Of a stretch of 64,000 nt of DNA, positions 10,548 to 22,385 are shown piece by piece (the first letter of the stretch is position 1; every line of letters starts with the position of its first letter). The stretch is from Mixophyes australis (Eukaryota; Chordata; Amphibia; Anura; Limnodynastidae): NCBI GenBank assembly GCA_036250195.1, contig JAVHZZ010000003.1, positions 330,941,694-331,005,693 on the forward strand, given 5' to 3'. The position numbers were made by a program, and so were the translations under genes. A model generated the notes under the pieces. That model made no database searches and was not told the origin of the DNA. It worked only from the letters and a program-made list of their open reading frames with translations.

Positions 10548-12402
10548 GGATTTGTGTTTTTTTCCGGCCTAAAAATTAATTGGGATAAATCTAGCGTGTT
10601 CCCTCTGGGATGGGAGTGTCCCGTGACAATGCTAGAAGGCTTACAGTTAAAATGGGCATCGAAATTCAAATACTTGGGAATATGGATCTCTAATACCCCC
10701 GCTGAATATGTAGAACTTAATTTGCGGCCCCAGATCAAATACATTAAAGAAAAAACTCATGTATGGAAGAAGCTCCCCCTTTCTGTCTCAGGTAGGATAA
10801 ATTTAATTAAGATGATGGTGCAGCCAAAGTTTTTGTATATACTCCAGCAGTCACCTGTATATATTCCACCCTCCATTTTCCGATACATTGATAGCTATTT
10901 GATTTCATTGGTTTGGGGAGGGGGAAGGGCTAAGGTCAAGCTCAGCTCGCTGTATAGATCCAGATCTTCTGGTGGATTTGCACTTCCTAACTTGAAACTA
11001 TATTATTTTGCCTCTCAGTTGGTCCACCTTAGGGCATGGGTTTCGGACCCCGATTACCATGAGCTACATTGGGTGTTGGTACACCAATTTAATTCTAATC
11101 ACACTCCCTTACAGTCACTGCTGGCGGGGCGGCTTGGTATGCGGGCTCCTCTGCTCCTGATTCAGGCAGTTAAGATTTGGACAATCAGTAATATAATAAT
11201 GAAACAAACTGACATTGATCCATGTACTCCTATCTGGGGGGGCAAAGAAATTTGAGTTGAATACAGTGAAGTGGGCCAGGGAGTGGTCTCGGTTGGGTGT
11301 GGTGTCGGTAGGTCAACTTTAAGACACAAATGTACCTAAATCCTTCAAACAGTTTGTTGGGGAATTCTCTGTACCCAGAACAATGTTTTATTCTTACCTT
11401 CAATTACGACACGCCCTAAGCACACAATTTAAAGGGGAGACATTGGTGTTTGGGGTGGATCCACTGAGGAAACAATTACAGGCCTTGGGTTATAGAGGTC
11501 TGATCTCTCGAATGTATTCATGTCTTCTGTATGAATCCACTGCAGATGATTTGGATGGTTTGAGGAATCAGTGGGAAATAGATATTGGCCCTTTATCAGA
11601 CATGGAATGGTTACAGACAGTACTAAAGGTTATACTTCATTAAAATTTCAACAAATACAGGTGTTTATCTTACACGGGGCCTACTTTGCCCCTATTAGAT
11701 TGGCAAAATTTCGCCTGGATGTTACCCCTAACTGTCCGAAATGCAATTCGATCAATGCTAACTTTTGGCACCTTCTATGGGAGTGTTCATGTATAAAAAT
11801 CTTCTGGCGAAGGATCAGGAGATGTATTCAGGTTACTGGTATTGAAGTGTCTCTTAGTTCACCGGCTTCTTGTCTCTTTGGGCTCCGATTGAAGGGGAAA
11901 GTTAATAAACTGACAAAAATGTACATTTCACAGTTATTGATGTTGGCTAAGGTCTGTATAGCGAGGCTGTGGTTGGCCCCGACGAGTCCCACGGTTAAAA
12001 ATTGGAAGGCACTGGTTAATACCACCATAAGGCACGAGAGATTTGTTTATACTAGCAGACAGGCTCTGAAGAAATTTGAGAATATATGGTACAGATGGTT
12101 AGAGTCTCCATTCTATCCTGTGTCATCTAGTAGAGATGCTCTATTTACTTAAATGTATGGCTACCGCAGTTCTTATAATAAGTATCTGAGTCCATGTAAT
12201 AAACCCTGCATGTGTAACATATTTATGTATAAGCATTTACGATGTATGATCCTGAATGAATATAGCACATTTATTATTATTATGCTTTATTGTAATCTTG
12301 TAAATTCCGTCATTTAATTCTGATATGTATGCGATTGGTTTTCTTTTCTTTTTGTTTGGTATGTTTATATCTTAAAAAATTTCAAGAAAAATACTGGATT
12401 TA
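10548..12402 (+). mobile_element. 5'-truncated Tx1/L1-type LINE insertion
   Basis: This 1.86-kb non-LTR retrotransposon 3' end is bounded by a 16-bp direct repeat and ends in an A-rich tail (ggatttaaaaaa). It carries the C-terminal part of the ORF2 protein in several frames. The region just after the RT catalytic core reads FSGLKINWDKS (about 10555-10590), followed by FKYLGIWIS and the thumb region up to about 11255. The C-terminal CPKC-x-H-x-C zinc motif (CPKCNSINANFWHLLWEC) falls near 11730-11800. The endonuclease and RT catalytic core are missing through 5' truncation. Frameshifts near 11255-11380 and 11600 show it is dead. Confidence 0.88.
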
Positions 12403-12418
12403 AAAAATGGTCCTGCAT
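12403..12418 (+). repeat. LINE target-site duplication, right copy
   Basis: aaaaatggtcctgcat here is identical to the copy at 10532-10547. Confidence 0.9.
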
Positions 12419-12500
12419 CAGACCTGCACAATTCCAGACATTAGTAGACGCTTTTAGTTTGCTTAGGCATCTCCTCAGAGCAGAGAGTAGGTATGGTCCA
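12419..12500 (+). pseudogene. Tc1-like transposase relic, 3' part
   Basis: After the LINE the frame continues as KWSCIRPAQFQTLVDAF, which is the C-terminal tail typical of Tc1-like transposases. Joining across the LINE with one target-site copy keeps this local frame, which shows that the LINE landed inside the transposon. Confidence 0.7.
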
Positions 12501-15500
12501 TGATGTGGGGGGGTTTCCACCTGTGCAAAATGAAAGTGTTATGTGGTACACATCGAGTGGGCATCATAAATGGTTCTCGGTATAGGCAGTAATTTTGAGC
12601 TGTATAGCAATAGGAGAATGTAGCCTACCCATTTACTACGAACCATTACTGAAGCACTTCACGCCCAGTGTTTTGTAGTGAATTCATATGCTTCAGTCTC
12701 CTAAATATAGACTGTCCACAAAACACCTAAATGCCTTGTGGGGGAAAACTTCTCTCATCACATATTTTTTAAGAACTCAGGGTCTGGATTTATATGGAGC
12801 ACTGTATTTAGTAGGGCAGTGTAGTGAATAATGCACTTAAAACATTTGAATACAACTTTCAATAAACAGGTAGTATGTAGAAAAATACATATAAATACAA
12901 TGCTACAATATATTTGCCATGTATACAGTACAATTTTGAAATGAAATAAAGGCAGGAAAACAAACAAAGCCACAGTAATATATGAAGTTGTGTATGTATA
13001 TGAAAAACATGTTTCCATAGAATAATAAACACAATAGTTTGCCCAACAACCTATTAAATTACCTTTATATTGCTGTTTTCATTTATTTGTCATGTGTATA
13101 TACCCTTTTAGTTAAGGTTATTGTTTATATTCAATTAGTTCTGATGTCATCACTTCAGTGTTCAGGAAAAATGGATATTATAACTAGTAGATTATTAGCA
13201 ATATTAGAAGTCACCTCAGAGTTGTCTGACCTGTAGAAAAGTGCTCAGCCTAGACCCTCTTGCATTTAGTCAGAGACTTCTAATATATGCCTTCAGGAAA
13301 TTGTAAAGATATGGGGGCTCAATTATAGGTAGACGCATATGCTCTCAGAACATAGGCAAGGAAAAGACCCATGTAAAAAAGTGTATTTGTGTGCATTTGT
13401 TGAGTTTGATGCATTTTAAAATCTCAAAAGCAGTAGTATTTGCACAAGACATACATTAGGCATTAGCAATATGTATAGCGTACAGATGTGGCTTTAATGT
13501 GTTAGTAAATACTTAAGTCGTATTACTGTATTTGTACACCAAATAATGATGTCATGAAGTCTCTTATACACAAGAGAGAATATTGTTTTGACAATTATTA
13601 CTAAATGCCAAAGTAACCAGTTACACATAAATTGTAATTAAATACAAGCACAATAACAAAATACAAATTAAATTACTTTACATGCAGAAAGCCCTTTAAC
13701 AAACATATATTATTATTTATTTCTTTATAGGGTACCACAGATTCCATATCTCAGGCAATATTATTTACAACTTTAAATGTCAGCATATTGATAACCTTTC
13801 AACAGACAATGAATTGCTGAGTTGGTGTGAGTGGGCAATATAGTACCTTATACCCCAGTAGGTAACCACATATGGCAACTTGTGAAGATTGACTGATTTA
13901 TTCCTAACTTTTTTCCTTTATGCATTATGGGCAAGTTGAGCGGGTACAATTGTTTGGTTAAGCGAATCAGGCCGCCAACAAACATTTTAGGGCTGAATAA
14001 ATCGACCAATCTGGTATTCCACTGGCAATAAACATGGTGTGGTTAGCTTGACATTACATGACTGCTGGACATAAAAAGTTTTGTGTTGCAACTGCATGTC
14101 TAGAAATTGTAACTTGGAGAAAATAGGAGTAGATACTGAGAATTGTGCAAGTCAAAGAAAAGCTTCTATAGTTAGTCAAAACTAGAACCTTCTCTGCATA
14201 TACCATATATTTTCAAGTAACATCTCCCCTTCAACTAACAAGATTGTTAGGGGTCTGATGTCCGAGATTTCTGCCATAATAGAGATAATAGCTTCCTTGA
14301 GCGTCTGTAACAGTTTATTTTCTTGTTTATATTTTCTGCTTTTGTATGCTTTAGAGCTGGCTTACTTGCTGCCTAGTTTTCCTGACACATGTGAATGCCA
14401 AAAAGAACACCTATAACCATGGCCTCAACATTCATTTAACTCTTCTTCATTAGGTGGAATGAAACATTCAATACATGTCGCCTTATATTAATGAATTTAG
14501 CTACTAATATAGATTTTTGAATCACTGCTTTCCATAAATTGCATATAGCTTCTTTTGATTGCATGCAATTGCTAAATGAGCGCATGCTTGAATATGGTAG
14601 AGCTCTCCATTGGTTAAGGTCCCTCCAATCAAGCTCTGATATTAACCTATCCTTCAGGTCCTGAAACCTAACCTCTCCTCACTCTGCTGCCTAGCTGTGA
14701 TCAACACACTCCCTGCATGTCATCCTTCCAACATTCGTTTTACTTCACCAGCATGATTAAAGTCCCGAAAAAAACTGGAGGACTAGTTCTGGGGGACAGC
14801 AATAGCTAAGTCCTATGTAGGGAAACCGGATCAGAACGAGCAGGGAGTGATGAGCCCGGGGTAGCCAAGAAATGCTTTTTCTGCATGGTGTTTAACCTGT
14901 TGCAAAAACATCCTCTTTTGCCATTACCATTGAGTGCTGATTTTGGAGCCATGATAGAAACAGAGGTATCTTTATCTCTTCACTGATTCAGATGGGGGTG
15001 AAACATTAACAGCTCTGACTTTAACTCGCCTACCTATAGTGATGTAATGTTGTGTAAAGGGTAACCTCAAACTGAGCTGATATGTCCAAAATGGAACTGG
15101 AACTTGATGTCATTTAATTCTTTCTTAATATTTTTTAAATATTGACATCATTAATATCGATTGCGCTTCTGAAAATTCTGTACAATGCGATGTCACTAAG
15201 GATATCCTCTAGATCAGGAAGCTTGTGTCCTTGTTTGTAATAGCTGAATCAGCTGTCACATGAAAACCATTATTTATATATACGTTTGTATTGCATCTAT
15301 TGGTGATAAAAATAGAATAGACATTTGGAGTCGCTGACTCATTTTTAAAGAGATTAAAAACAATATTTTAATGTTGTTATATTTGACTATTACATTGTTT
15401 ATATTACCAGCAAGGCATCCAAACGCTTGGGCAACTTTATCTTATATCATATGTGCCTGTCTTTGATTCAGAATAGCTGGCCATGCTGTGCCTTGCAATT

Positions 15501-15650
15501 TTTGGTAAATGGAGTCTTCAAAACTGTAACCATATCTACTGATAAGGAGGTAAAATTTCATAAAGTCACAAAAGCACTCTAAAGCTCTAATGTAATGTTT
15601 TCCCTATGTCCTATTATAAAACTTTCACTCCTAACCTATTTCCTTACTTG
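12501..15650. other. Intron 1 sequence, no recognised feature
   Basis: AT-rich DNA. Short open frames (for example around 12758-13236) have low-complexity hydrophobic translations and no domain or splice support. Confidence 0.5.
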
Positions 15651-15659
15651 AAACAAACC

Positions 15660-16370
15660 TTCAATAGTATATTGGATGTTGAGGTTTTTTTTCTCCCCCC
15701 GACATGACCTGTGCCAAAATTACAATTTTCCCAAAGGCAAAAATAGATTCTTCACTCTGCTCTACATACTGTCCAACTCCTAAATACAGACTTGACAATT
15801 TCATTCACCATGATCGGGGAGGGGGAGGGGGAGTTTGTCCTATCCAGCCAAGTGCTTGACAACACAAGAAGAACGATTGACATAATACACCACATTAATC
15901 AATACAACACTTTCTCTCTAGAACTTGTTCTGGATGTGGAGAAAGATTTTGACAGGGATGTATGACCTTTCATGAGGCAAACTCTAATTCAATTCAGCTT
16001 TAAATATAAATTCTTACAGCCAATTAACACCATATATCACAATCCCTCCAACATCGTTCTCGCACAGTTCTCATATGCTTTTAATTTAGCTAACGGGACT
16101 AGACGGGGTGCCCTCTCTGCCCCCTAATATTTGCCCTATTCATCGAATTTCTGGCCAAAAAAAATCAGAATAAACCCTGCAATTTCAGGCATAATTCTCT
16201 TTCCACCTTCCAAATGAAAAAATTTCCTGAGCTCAACTTAAATTAAATGAATGGAAAATATTCAATGAAATACCTGTGTCAACATCACTAAATCTTGTAA
16301 TAATTTATAAGATAATTATCCATTCTTACTCCAAAAAAAACCCCAGGATTTAGCACATTGGGTAAACATT
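15660..16370 (+). pseudogene. L1/Tx1-type LINE reverse-transcriptase fragment
   Basis: The + strand reads RRTIDIIHHINQ near 15870, LVLDVEKDFDR near 15930 (first catalytic Asp of the RT, usually LDAEKAFDR), FKYKFLQPINTIYHNPS near 16000-16040, and FNLANGTRRGAPSLPP near 16080-16120 (usually GTRQGCPLSP). These are RT motifs in the correct order. Stops and frame changes interrupt it. The YxDD motif and both ends are not present. Confidence 0.8.
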
Positions 16371-16720
16371 ACATGGGTGTGGTAGGGTTTATCGGCACTT
16401 TAAATAACGACATAGTTCATAACTACAAAACAATACCGATTACCATTACACCGGCAAGCTAAAAATGTGTACTTACCATATAACAGACAGACACTGGATC
16501 TGACAGCTTCAATCGACTCCAAATGTAAAATGCAACTGAAATAAATATGTACAGTGACAAATGACGTCACTTGGAATGGACACGGTACAAACAGCGCTTT
16601 TAAAGCGGCAATGACTGGCCCCACCGCCTGTATAATGTAATCCAGGCGGGTAAATTCTCTATGTTTAACAGTTGGTAAGACATAGAGAATTTACCCAACT
16701 CATATTGGTCAAATATAGTA
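16371..16720. repeat. Sequence with perfect 17-bp hairpin (possible MITE end)
   Basis: gggtaaattctctatgt (16648-16664) and its reverse complement (16680-16696) flank a 15-nt loop. A CRE-like palindrome, tgacgtca, lies nearby (about 16563). No element boundaries were found. Confidence 0.5.
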
Positions 16721-18369
16721 AAAATGTATTAATTAGTGCATGTGCTGTGTAATTTTGCACCCCCAAAATATGTATAAAGCAATTAAAAATAAATTGCTGC
16801 TATGAGAAATTTCTGAATGCATGTTACTAGTTGAAACCTATAAACTGTGTATGGTATATTATTCATTCTGTTTTCTGACAGTCATTAAGGTGTAAACAGA
16901 CTTTTTGTAAGTCTCCCCTTGCACAACACTTATAGTCCAGTAAAGCTCTTCATATACGTGCACAATACCGAAAACCTAATCCATTTACACCAGCAGCATG
17001 GATGTTGATGCCATGTGAAATGAAGTCCCTGAACTCTTTTCAGTTGGATAAAGATAGAAATTGCAAGCCAGTGCTGTTCCTGGATATATTATATATATCC
17101 TGTTAGTTCTTATTAAATAGAAAATGCTGTTACAGACACATTTTTTTTTTGTTGCAAATTAGGGTTTTGGCTTCTGTATGTTTTATCGCAAATTATTTAT
17201 TTTCTGTCCTTTACTGTATATATGATTGCATTTTACAATTTTTGTGATTGCATCTTAGCTGTGGCTTCCTCCATCACTCATCCCACACTGATTCTACACG
17301 CTCCTCCCAGCATTCAATTCTTTATCTCCATCATTTTCTGTCTCTGATAATTCTCTTCCATCCAAGCAACCCGCAGCAAAGAAATCGCTGCTGATTACTT
17401 GATGGCTTAGAAGCTTGGCTTGGTTTTCTTTACTCTGGGTGCTGCATTTTGTCCTCCTTTCATAATATCAATTGAACAGAAGCACTTTATAATCATGTAA
17501 ATGAGAAATTTACACTTTTCTTTATGCTTATTAATTTTTTATTTTCTTTGTCTGTGGTGTAGGGCTATTTTCACAAACCATAAAATCAGTCTTTCCTATT
17601 TGAGTTAGATTTAATATCTTATCCTAGTTGCCATTCTTTTTATTTTCTGTTTCCAAAAACATATTTTATTCCTACATGCTTGTTTTCCTCTCCTTGCTTT
17701 TCTCTACCTCTATCCTTGTCTATCATCCTAATTTTGTTGACCAGGTATAACCCATAGACTTATGACGCAAATCGCGCATCATCTTGACCCCGCCCCCTGC
17801 TGTAATTGGACAGCAACAGTGACGCGACCCTGCGTTTCATGTTAAGGAAATGTAGATTCTTGTGGGCTTATGTTGTGAGAACTGAAGTTGTATCACTCAT
17901 GCAAAGATAACTATACTGTACATCGTTTATATGATCTAAAGAAATGTTTGTTCCTCTTTAAACACATATTGACATTAGGCATAACTTACTGTACAAAGTC
18001 ACTAACACTAGTGTTTCCATCAGAATTTATTCTTGTTTAAAAATAAAAAAAGATGCAGTAGGTATTAAAAGGGAGTGAGATATTGGGTCTAGATTAGCGT
18101 TTCATATCTTTGAATCCCATGTTTACAGAATATCCTTTCAGATGGCATAGTTATTGACCCAGCCACTTATAGGACAGTCCTTAAAAAATTGGGATGCTTG
18201 ACAATTGGCATTGAGAAACCTGGTATAAAAACAACCATATTACTTTATGAGTAAGACTCATTGTTCAAGTGTCATTTTGAATGCACCGTGTAGAGTCCTG
18301 GTCACATAACAAAAGCAGGGAACCACTTAGTCTAGGGTTTCAATTTTAACAGTTATGGCTTGTTGACAC
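16721..18369. other. Intron 1 sequence, no recognised feature
   Basis: AT-rich with no supported genes. Pyrimidine-rich text at about 17640-17730 is low complexity. Confidence 0.5.
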
Positions 18370-18372
18370 TGA

Positions 18373-18575
18373 GGGGCATATTCAATTGACGGCGGGATCG
18401 CCGAAAATCCAGCGCTCAAATAATATTACTGTTATTACGGTAATATCACTGCGAGCTGAAATCCAGCGAGCAAATTACCGTATTAAAAGTTTTCCCACGC
18501 AGGATTACCATAATAACGGTAATATTTTTTGAGCGCAGGATTTTCGGCGATCCCGCCGTCAATTGAATATGCCCC
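18373..18575. mobile_element. 203-bp MITE with long TIRs
   Basis: The ends ggggcatattcaattgac and gtcaattgaatatgcccc are perfect reverse complements and extend inward through cggcgggatcgccgaaaatcc. A 3-bp direct repeat (tga) flanks it, consistent with PIF/Harbinger-type MITEs. The interior carries further inverted blocks (taatattac / gtaatatta types). There is no coding capacity. Confidence 0.88.
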
Positions 18576-18578
18576 TGA

Positions 18579-19080
18579 GAGTTCTAATAAATATAAACAG
18601 AGCAGACAGGATACCGAAAGGCCTTACTTTCAAATTCTCAGACACTACATTCACTGTGGGAAGTCTGAATTTTACAGAGGGTGTGAAAGAGAGAAATGTA
18701 TAGATGACCAGTTTGCATTAGTGGAAGGCTGAAGCTGTTTATAGGTAACATGGGAAAAGACAGACATGACATGGCATTGTTTATCTAACATTGCCAAAGG
18801 GTCTTATTTAATGTCCGGCCACTACAAATACAGCGCATTCCAAATGAAGCCAGATTGGTACAATAGAGGACCATGAAGGGTTGGTAACGAGCACAATCCA
18901 ATCAGTTACATTAGATAAGTAAATTATCCATGTGCTTTATGAGGCAATATTTTAGTGATCATATTTGATCAAGCATTGAATAGGGCTAGACTTTTACTAC
19001 ACTTTAACAGTCCACCCTCTCATAATAATCATATTATTAAAAACAAAAATATGCATTAAAATATTGGTTCAAAAATGTCA
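18579..19080. other. No recognised feature
   Basis: This stretch lies where the missing 3' part of the retroviral env and its 3' LTR would be expected, but no LTR or env similarity was seen. Confidence 0.4.
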
Positions 19081-19083
19081 CAT

Positions 19084-19480
19084 TTACGATTTAAATAAAG
19101 GTGACATCCAATGCGAGTCTCTTTGAAGGTAACGAGAAAGAAATAATAAAGAGAGCGAGGATGAAGTTGGTAGTCGTGAAGTGGGGAGACATCCTGTATT
19201 GGCATAGGCTTGTCCATAATCTGCTCCAGAATAACAATTTTCAACTTTTATTTTGTTCTGATCTCCAGGATTAATCACTGCACCAGAAGTCTCAAAATTA
19301 ACCCCACACACTTCTCCATATAAAATGAAAAGTAAAGCCATATTTAGGAAAATTGCTCCGATTCTGATTCGACCGATAATTTTTTCACTCTCCTCATCAT
19401 CCTTGAACAGATCCTTGATATATAGAAGTGCCTGATCATCCTTTGTTTCAGAAGCAGTTTTCTTTTTCTCTATCACCTTC
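19084..19480 (-). pseudogene. Endogenous retrovirus env, N-terminal fragment
   Basis: A minus-strand frame of about 130 codons follows directly on the integrase C-terminus, where env begins in class I retroviruses. It opens with a charged leader rich in Lys/Asp/Glu, then a hydrophobic segment (IFLNMALLFILYGEVCG) like a signal or membrane-anchor sequence. It loses coherence after another 60 or so residues. No cleavage site, fusion peptide or transmembrane subunit is visible, so most of env is missing. The identification rests on position and layout and is moderately sure. Confidence 0.55.
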
Positions 19481-20466
19481 TTACAACAGGCAGCATGAAG
19501 CCACGTGAAATGTTAATAACACTTGATAAGGCCCCTTCCAACGGTCTATCAAACAGCCAGAGTGCAAAAAGTTTTGCATCATAATAAATTCCCCTGGTTC
19601 AATGTCATGGCAATTCTTATCAGGCATCCTAGAGAAGAAATACTTTATCCCTTCCTTCTGTTGCTTCAATTGCTTGCTCATGTTAAGTAAATATTTGACA
19701 GGTAATTTGTTAAGTGTTAACACTGAATCATCTTGAGGGTTTATCATTATGTTATGTTGCTTACCAAAATGTATCTTCTAAGGTGATAAGTTTAGCGTAG
19801 TTCTAGGAGTGGTTCTAATGCTGTGCAGGTCCAAGAGTAACGCTTCCGGCCACATTAGCCCAGTCTCAGCCATCACTATGCTCAATTTGTTCTTAATTGT
19901 ACGAATAAACCGTTCCACTTTACCACTAGTGTGTGGTCTGTATGGAGTATACAGTTTACTTTCAATTCCCATAAGCTTACATATAGTCTGGAACACGTTT
20001 CCTGAAAAAGGATTATCGCGGTAACTCTCAATGACTCTTGGGATACCATACATGCAGACGAAATCTTGTACCAATTTCTTGGCTGTAAATATTGCTGTAT
20101 TGGCTTCCGGCAGGAAAGCCTCTACCCAATTGGAAAATAGATCTATACAAATCAGGACATATTGCAAGTTTCTGCAGTTAGGTATTTTTGTATGAAATCA
20201 ATTTGGATAACCTGGAAAGGACCCTCTGTAGGCAGGTTGAGGGATGGCTTTGTCAGTGTAGCTTTTTCTGCATTCTTTCTCAGACACGTAAGGCATGAAG
20301 CATCTTTTTTATAAGCGTGAGAGTAGAAACCGGATGCACACCAATATGCTCCCACCAGCATACACATGCCATCTTTTCCAACATGATTCAACCTGTAAGC
20401 TGCCTCAACTAAGCTGGTGTAATATGCTTTTGGAGACACTGGCCTACCACTTCCATCTTTCCACAT
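19481..20466 (-). pseudogene. Endogenous retrovirus integrase, broken
   Basis: Read on the minus strand. The N-terminal zinc-binding region (20152-20466) keeps one His (RLNHVGKDG) and a C-x2-C (SCLTC), but the first His of HHCC appears to be Tyr. The core (19778-20167) keeps the first Asp (ICIDLFSNWVEAF) and the final Glu (HTSGKVERF). The second catalytic Asp position reads ESYRDNPFSG and appears substituted. The C-terminal GPY/F-type domain (RWKGPYQVLL) is at about 19481-19600. A frame change separates the core from the C-terminus. The order and motifs match gamma/epsilon-like (class I) retroviruses. It is nonfunctional. Confidence 0.88.
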
Positions 20467-21960
20467 TCAGCTAGTATCTTGGCCACATCCCTTCGACTTC
20501 CAGATAGCCCTTTCCTGTGGTGAACACATTTGTTGCTTGTCAATTAACTTTTGTTCAGTAATAGTTTCAAAGAACATTACATAAACTGTTGAATCATTTA
20601 TCAGATCATTTATAGGCAGTGCTGCATCTTCTTTTGCAGCCTCCCCTGCTCTTCTGTTACCCAATGTGACTGGATTGAAGTTATTCAAGTCTGAAGTAAT
20701 CTTGCTACTTTGTCCAGCTGTGCACTGTAGTATGCCACAGGTTTGCTGGTATTTCCTTTTTTCTACGTAAGGACCCCTGCTGCACAACCATTGGTTTCTG
20801 TGCAGTAAAAGTTGAAAGGCTTTTTGAAATTTGAGTTGTCTAATGCTGGAACCTGGGACAAGGCCTCTTTGAAGGCTAAGAAAGCTTGTTCAGTGTAGTC
20901 CATGTGCTGGACTTTATCTGGTTTTGAATAAGAGATCAGCATGGAGGTAGAGCGAGGATCAAATATCCTGGAATTCAGTTTCTGTAAAATCCATGCATGC
21001 CGAGGAAAGTGTGGATTTGGTTCAGGGGTAGTTTCATGTTCTGAATGGCTGTAGTTTGGTCAGAGGTCAAATGTCTCTGGCCCTGCGTAAGGTAATGGTC
21101 TAAGTATTTGACCTTTATTTGGTACAGTTGTAATTTGTCTCTAGAAACTTTGTGACCTGTTTGTGCAAGGTGCTACAGCAGCCGATGTGTGTCCATAAGA
21201 GTTGAAGACATGGATTCAGAACACAAAAACAAATTATCCAAATACTGATTAAGAACAGATCCAGCGATTAGCTGAAAGGATTGTAGGCAATCTTGTAATG
21301 CCTGTGAAAAGATATTTGAGTAAACAATGTGTCCCTGAGGTAATAGTGTCCATGGATATTGTACTCCTCTGAAAGTGAAAGCAAAAAATATTGGCAATCA
21401 TCATGTAACGGTACAGGAAAAAATGCTGAACATAGATCAAGTATAGTAAAATGTTTAACATTATTGGGTATTTAAAATAATTCCTGAATTTGGTGCAACA
21501 GGGAATTGACTTTCTACAATCTCTTTTACTGCTCGCATATTTTGTACTAGCCAGTAGCCCCACACACCACTCTTTTTAACAGGAAAGATCAGACCATTGG
21601 CAGTACTAGCAGTTCTTTTCAATATGTTTTGTTCAAACAACCTTTAATAATTACGGGAAATACACCTAATTCCACCTCCAATTTTAACAGGTATTGTGGA
21701 ATTTTCGGTGCAACACTACCAGCTTTTAAGTTCACCATTATTGGCGTCACATTTCTCATTAAACCTTGTCCATATTTTGTCCAAAGAGAATATGACACAT
21801 GAAATAACATATTTTCAATCTCTCCTGCATATATACAGAGTTAACCTGTTGATACAACATTATGCGCTGAGAAACATATCCTGCACTTCTTGCAACCTGT
21901 ACTGTGGCATGTCCAAGAATATGCCGTCCATAGTACAGTAAATTAAGCATTCTATTTTAC
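20467..21960 (-). pseudogene. Endogenous retrovirus reverse transcriptase with collapsed RNase H
   Basis: Minus-strand RT motifs run in order from high to low coordinates. MVNLKAGSVAPKIPQY and the downstream entry region lie at 21619-21810. A VQN-RAV-type motif followed by PVAPN lies near 21490-21560. FAFTFRGVQYPWTLLPQG is at about 21330-21390. The catalytic box reads QYLDN where YVDD is usual (about 21230). The tether into RNase H (FKKPFNFYCTETNG) is near 20800-20840. From there to the integrase only about 300 bp remain, too short for a whole RNase H, so much of that domain is deleted or unrecognisable. Several frameshifts and stops are present. Confidence 0.88.
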
Positions 21961-21983
21961 ATAATAAATCTCATCCGAGCAGG

Positions 21984-22256
21984 TTAGTAGGGGCCAATGC
22001 TGCAAGCAGAAAGGAGTTCTTTGTTTGCAATGGGCCAAATAGTAACCTGCACAGGGGTAGTCAGTGGATATTGTAGTACTTTCCCGGTAACTCCTACAGC
22101 AGATACAGATTTCCCTTTAAAAGCGAGATTTAAAGAGGTAGTTAACACACACCTGGGCATACCCGTATCTACAAGAAAAGATAATACTGTCCCAGCTTCA
22201 TTATCATTTAATGTTTGTTCACAATTGTTGTCAGCATTTGTTATTGTCATCCGCAT
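21984..22256 (-). pseudogene. Endogenous retrovirus protease
   Basis: A 90-codon minus-strand frame has the aspartic-protease active site SFLVDTGMPRCVL, then SAVGVTGKVLQYPL (flap-like region) and VQVTIWPI. This is the pattern of class I retroviral proteases, about 90 residues before RT. The frame is open, but the flanking gag and RT frames are broken. Confidence 0.88.
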
Positions 22257-22385
22257 TAGGTTACGGGCATGGCCTGACCTTCATTCTGTATGTCGCTCCC
22301 TTCGGTCATTTTCTACAGGGCCTGGTCATCTAAACCGGGTATTAGTATTTGGACGGGTATGATAGTTTGGTCTCCTTTCATTTAC

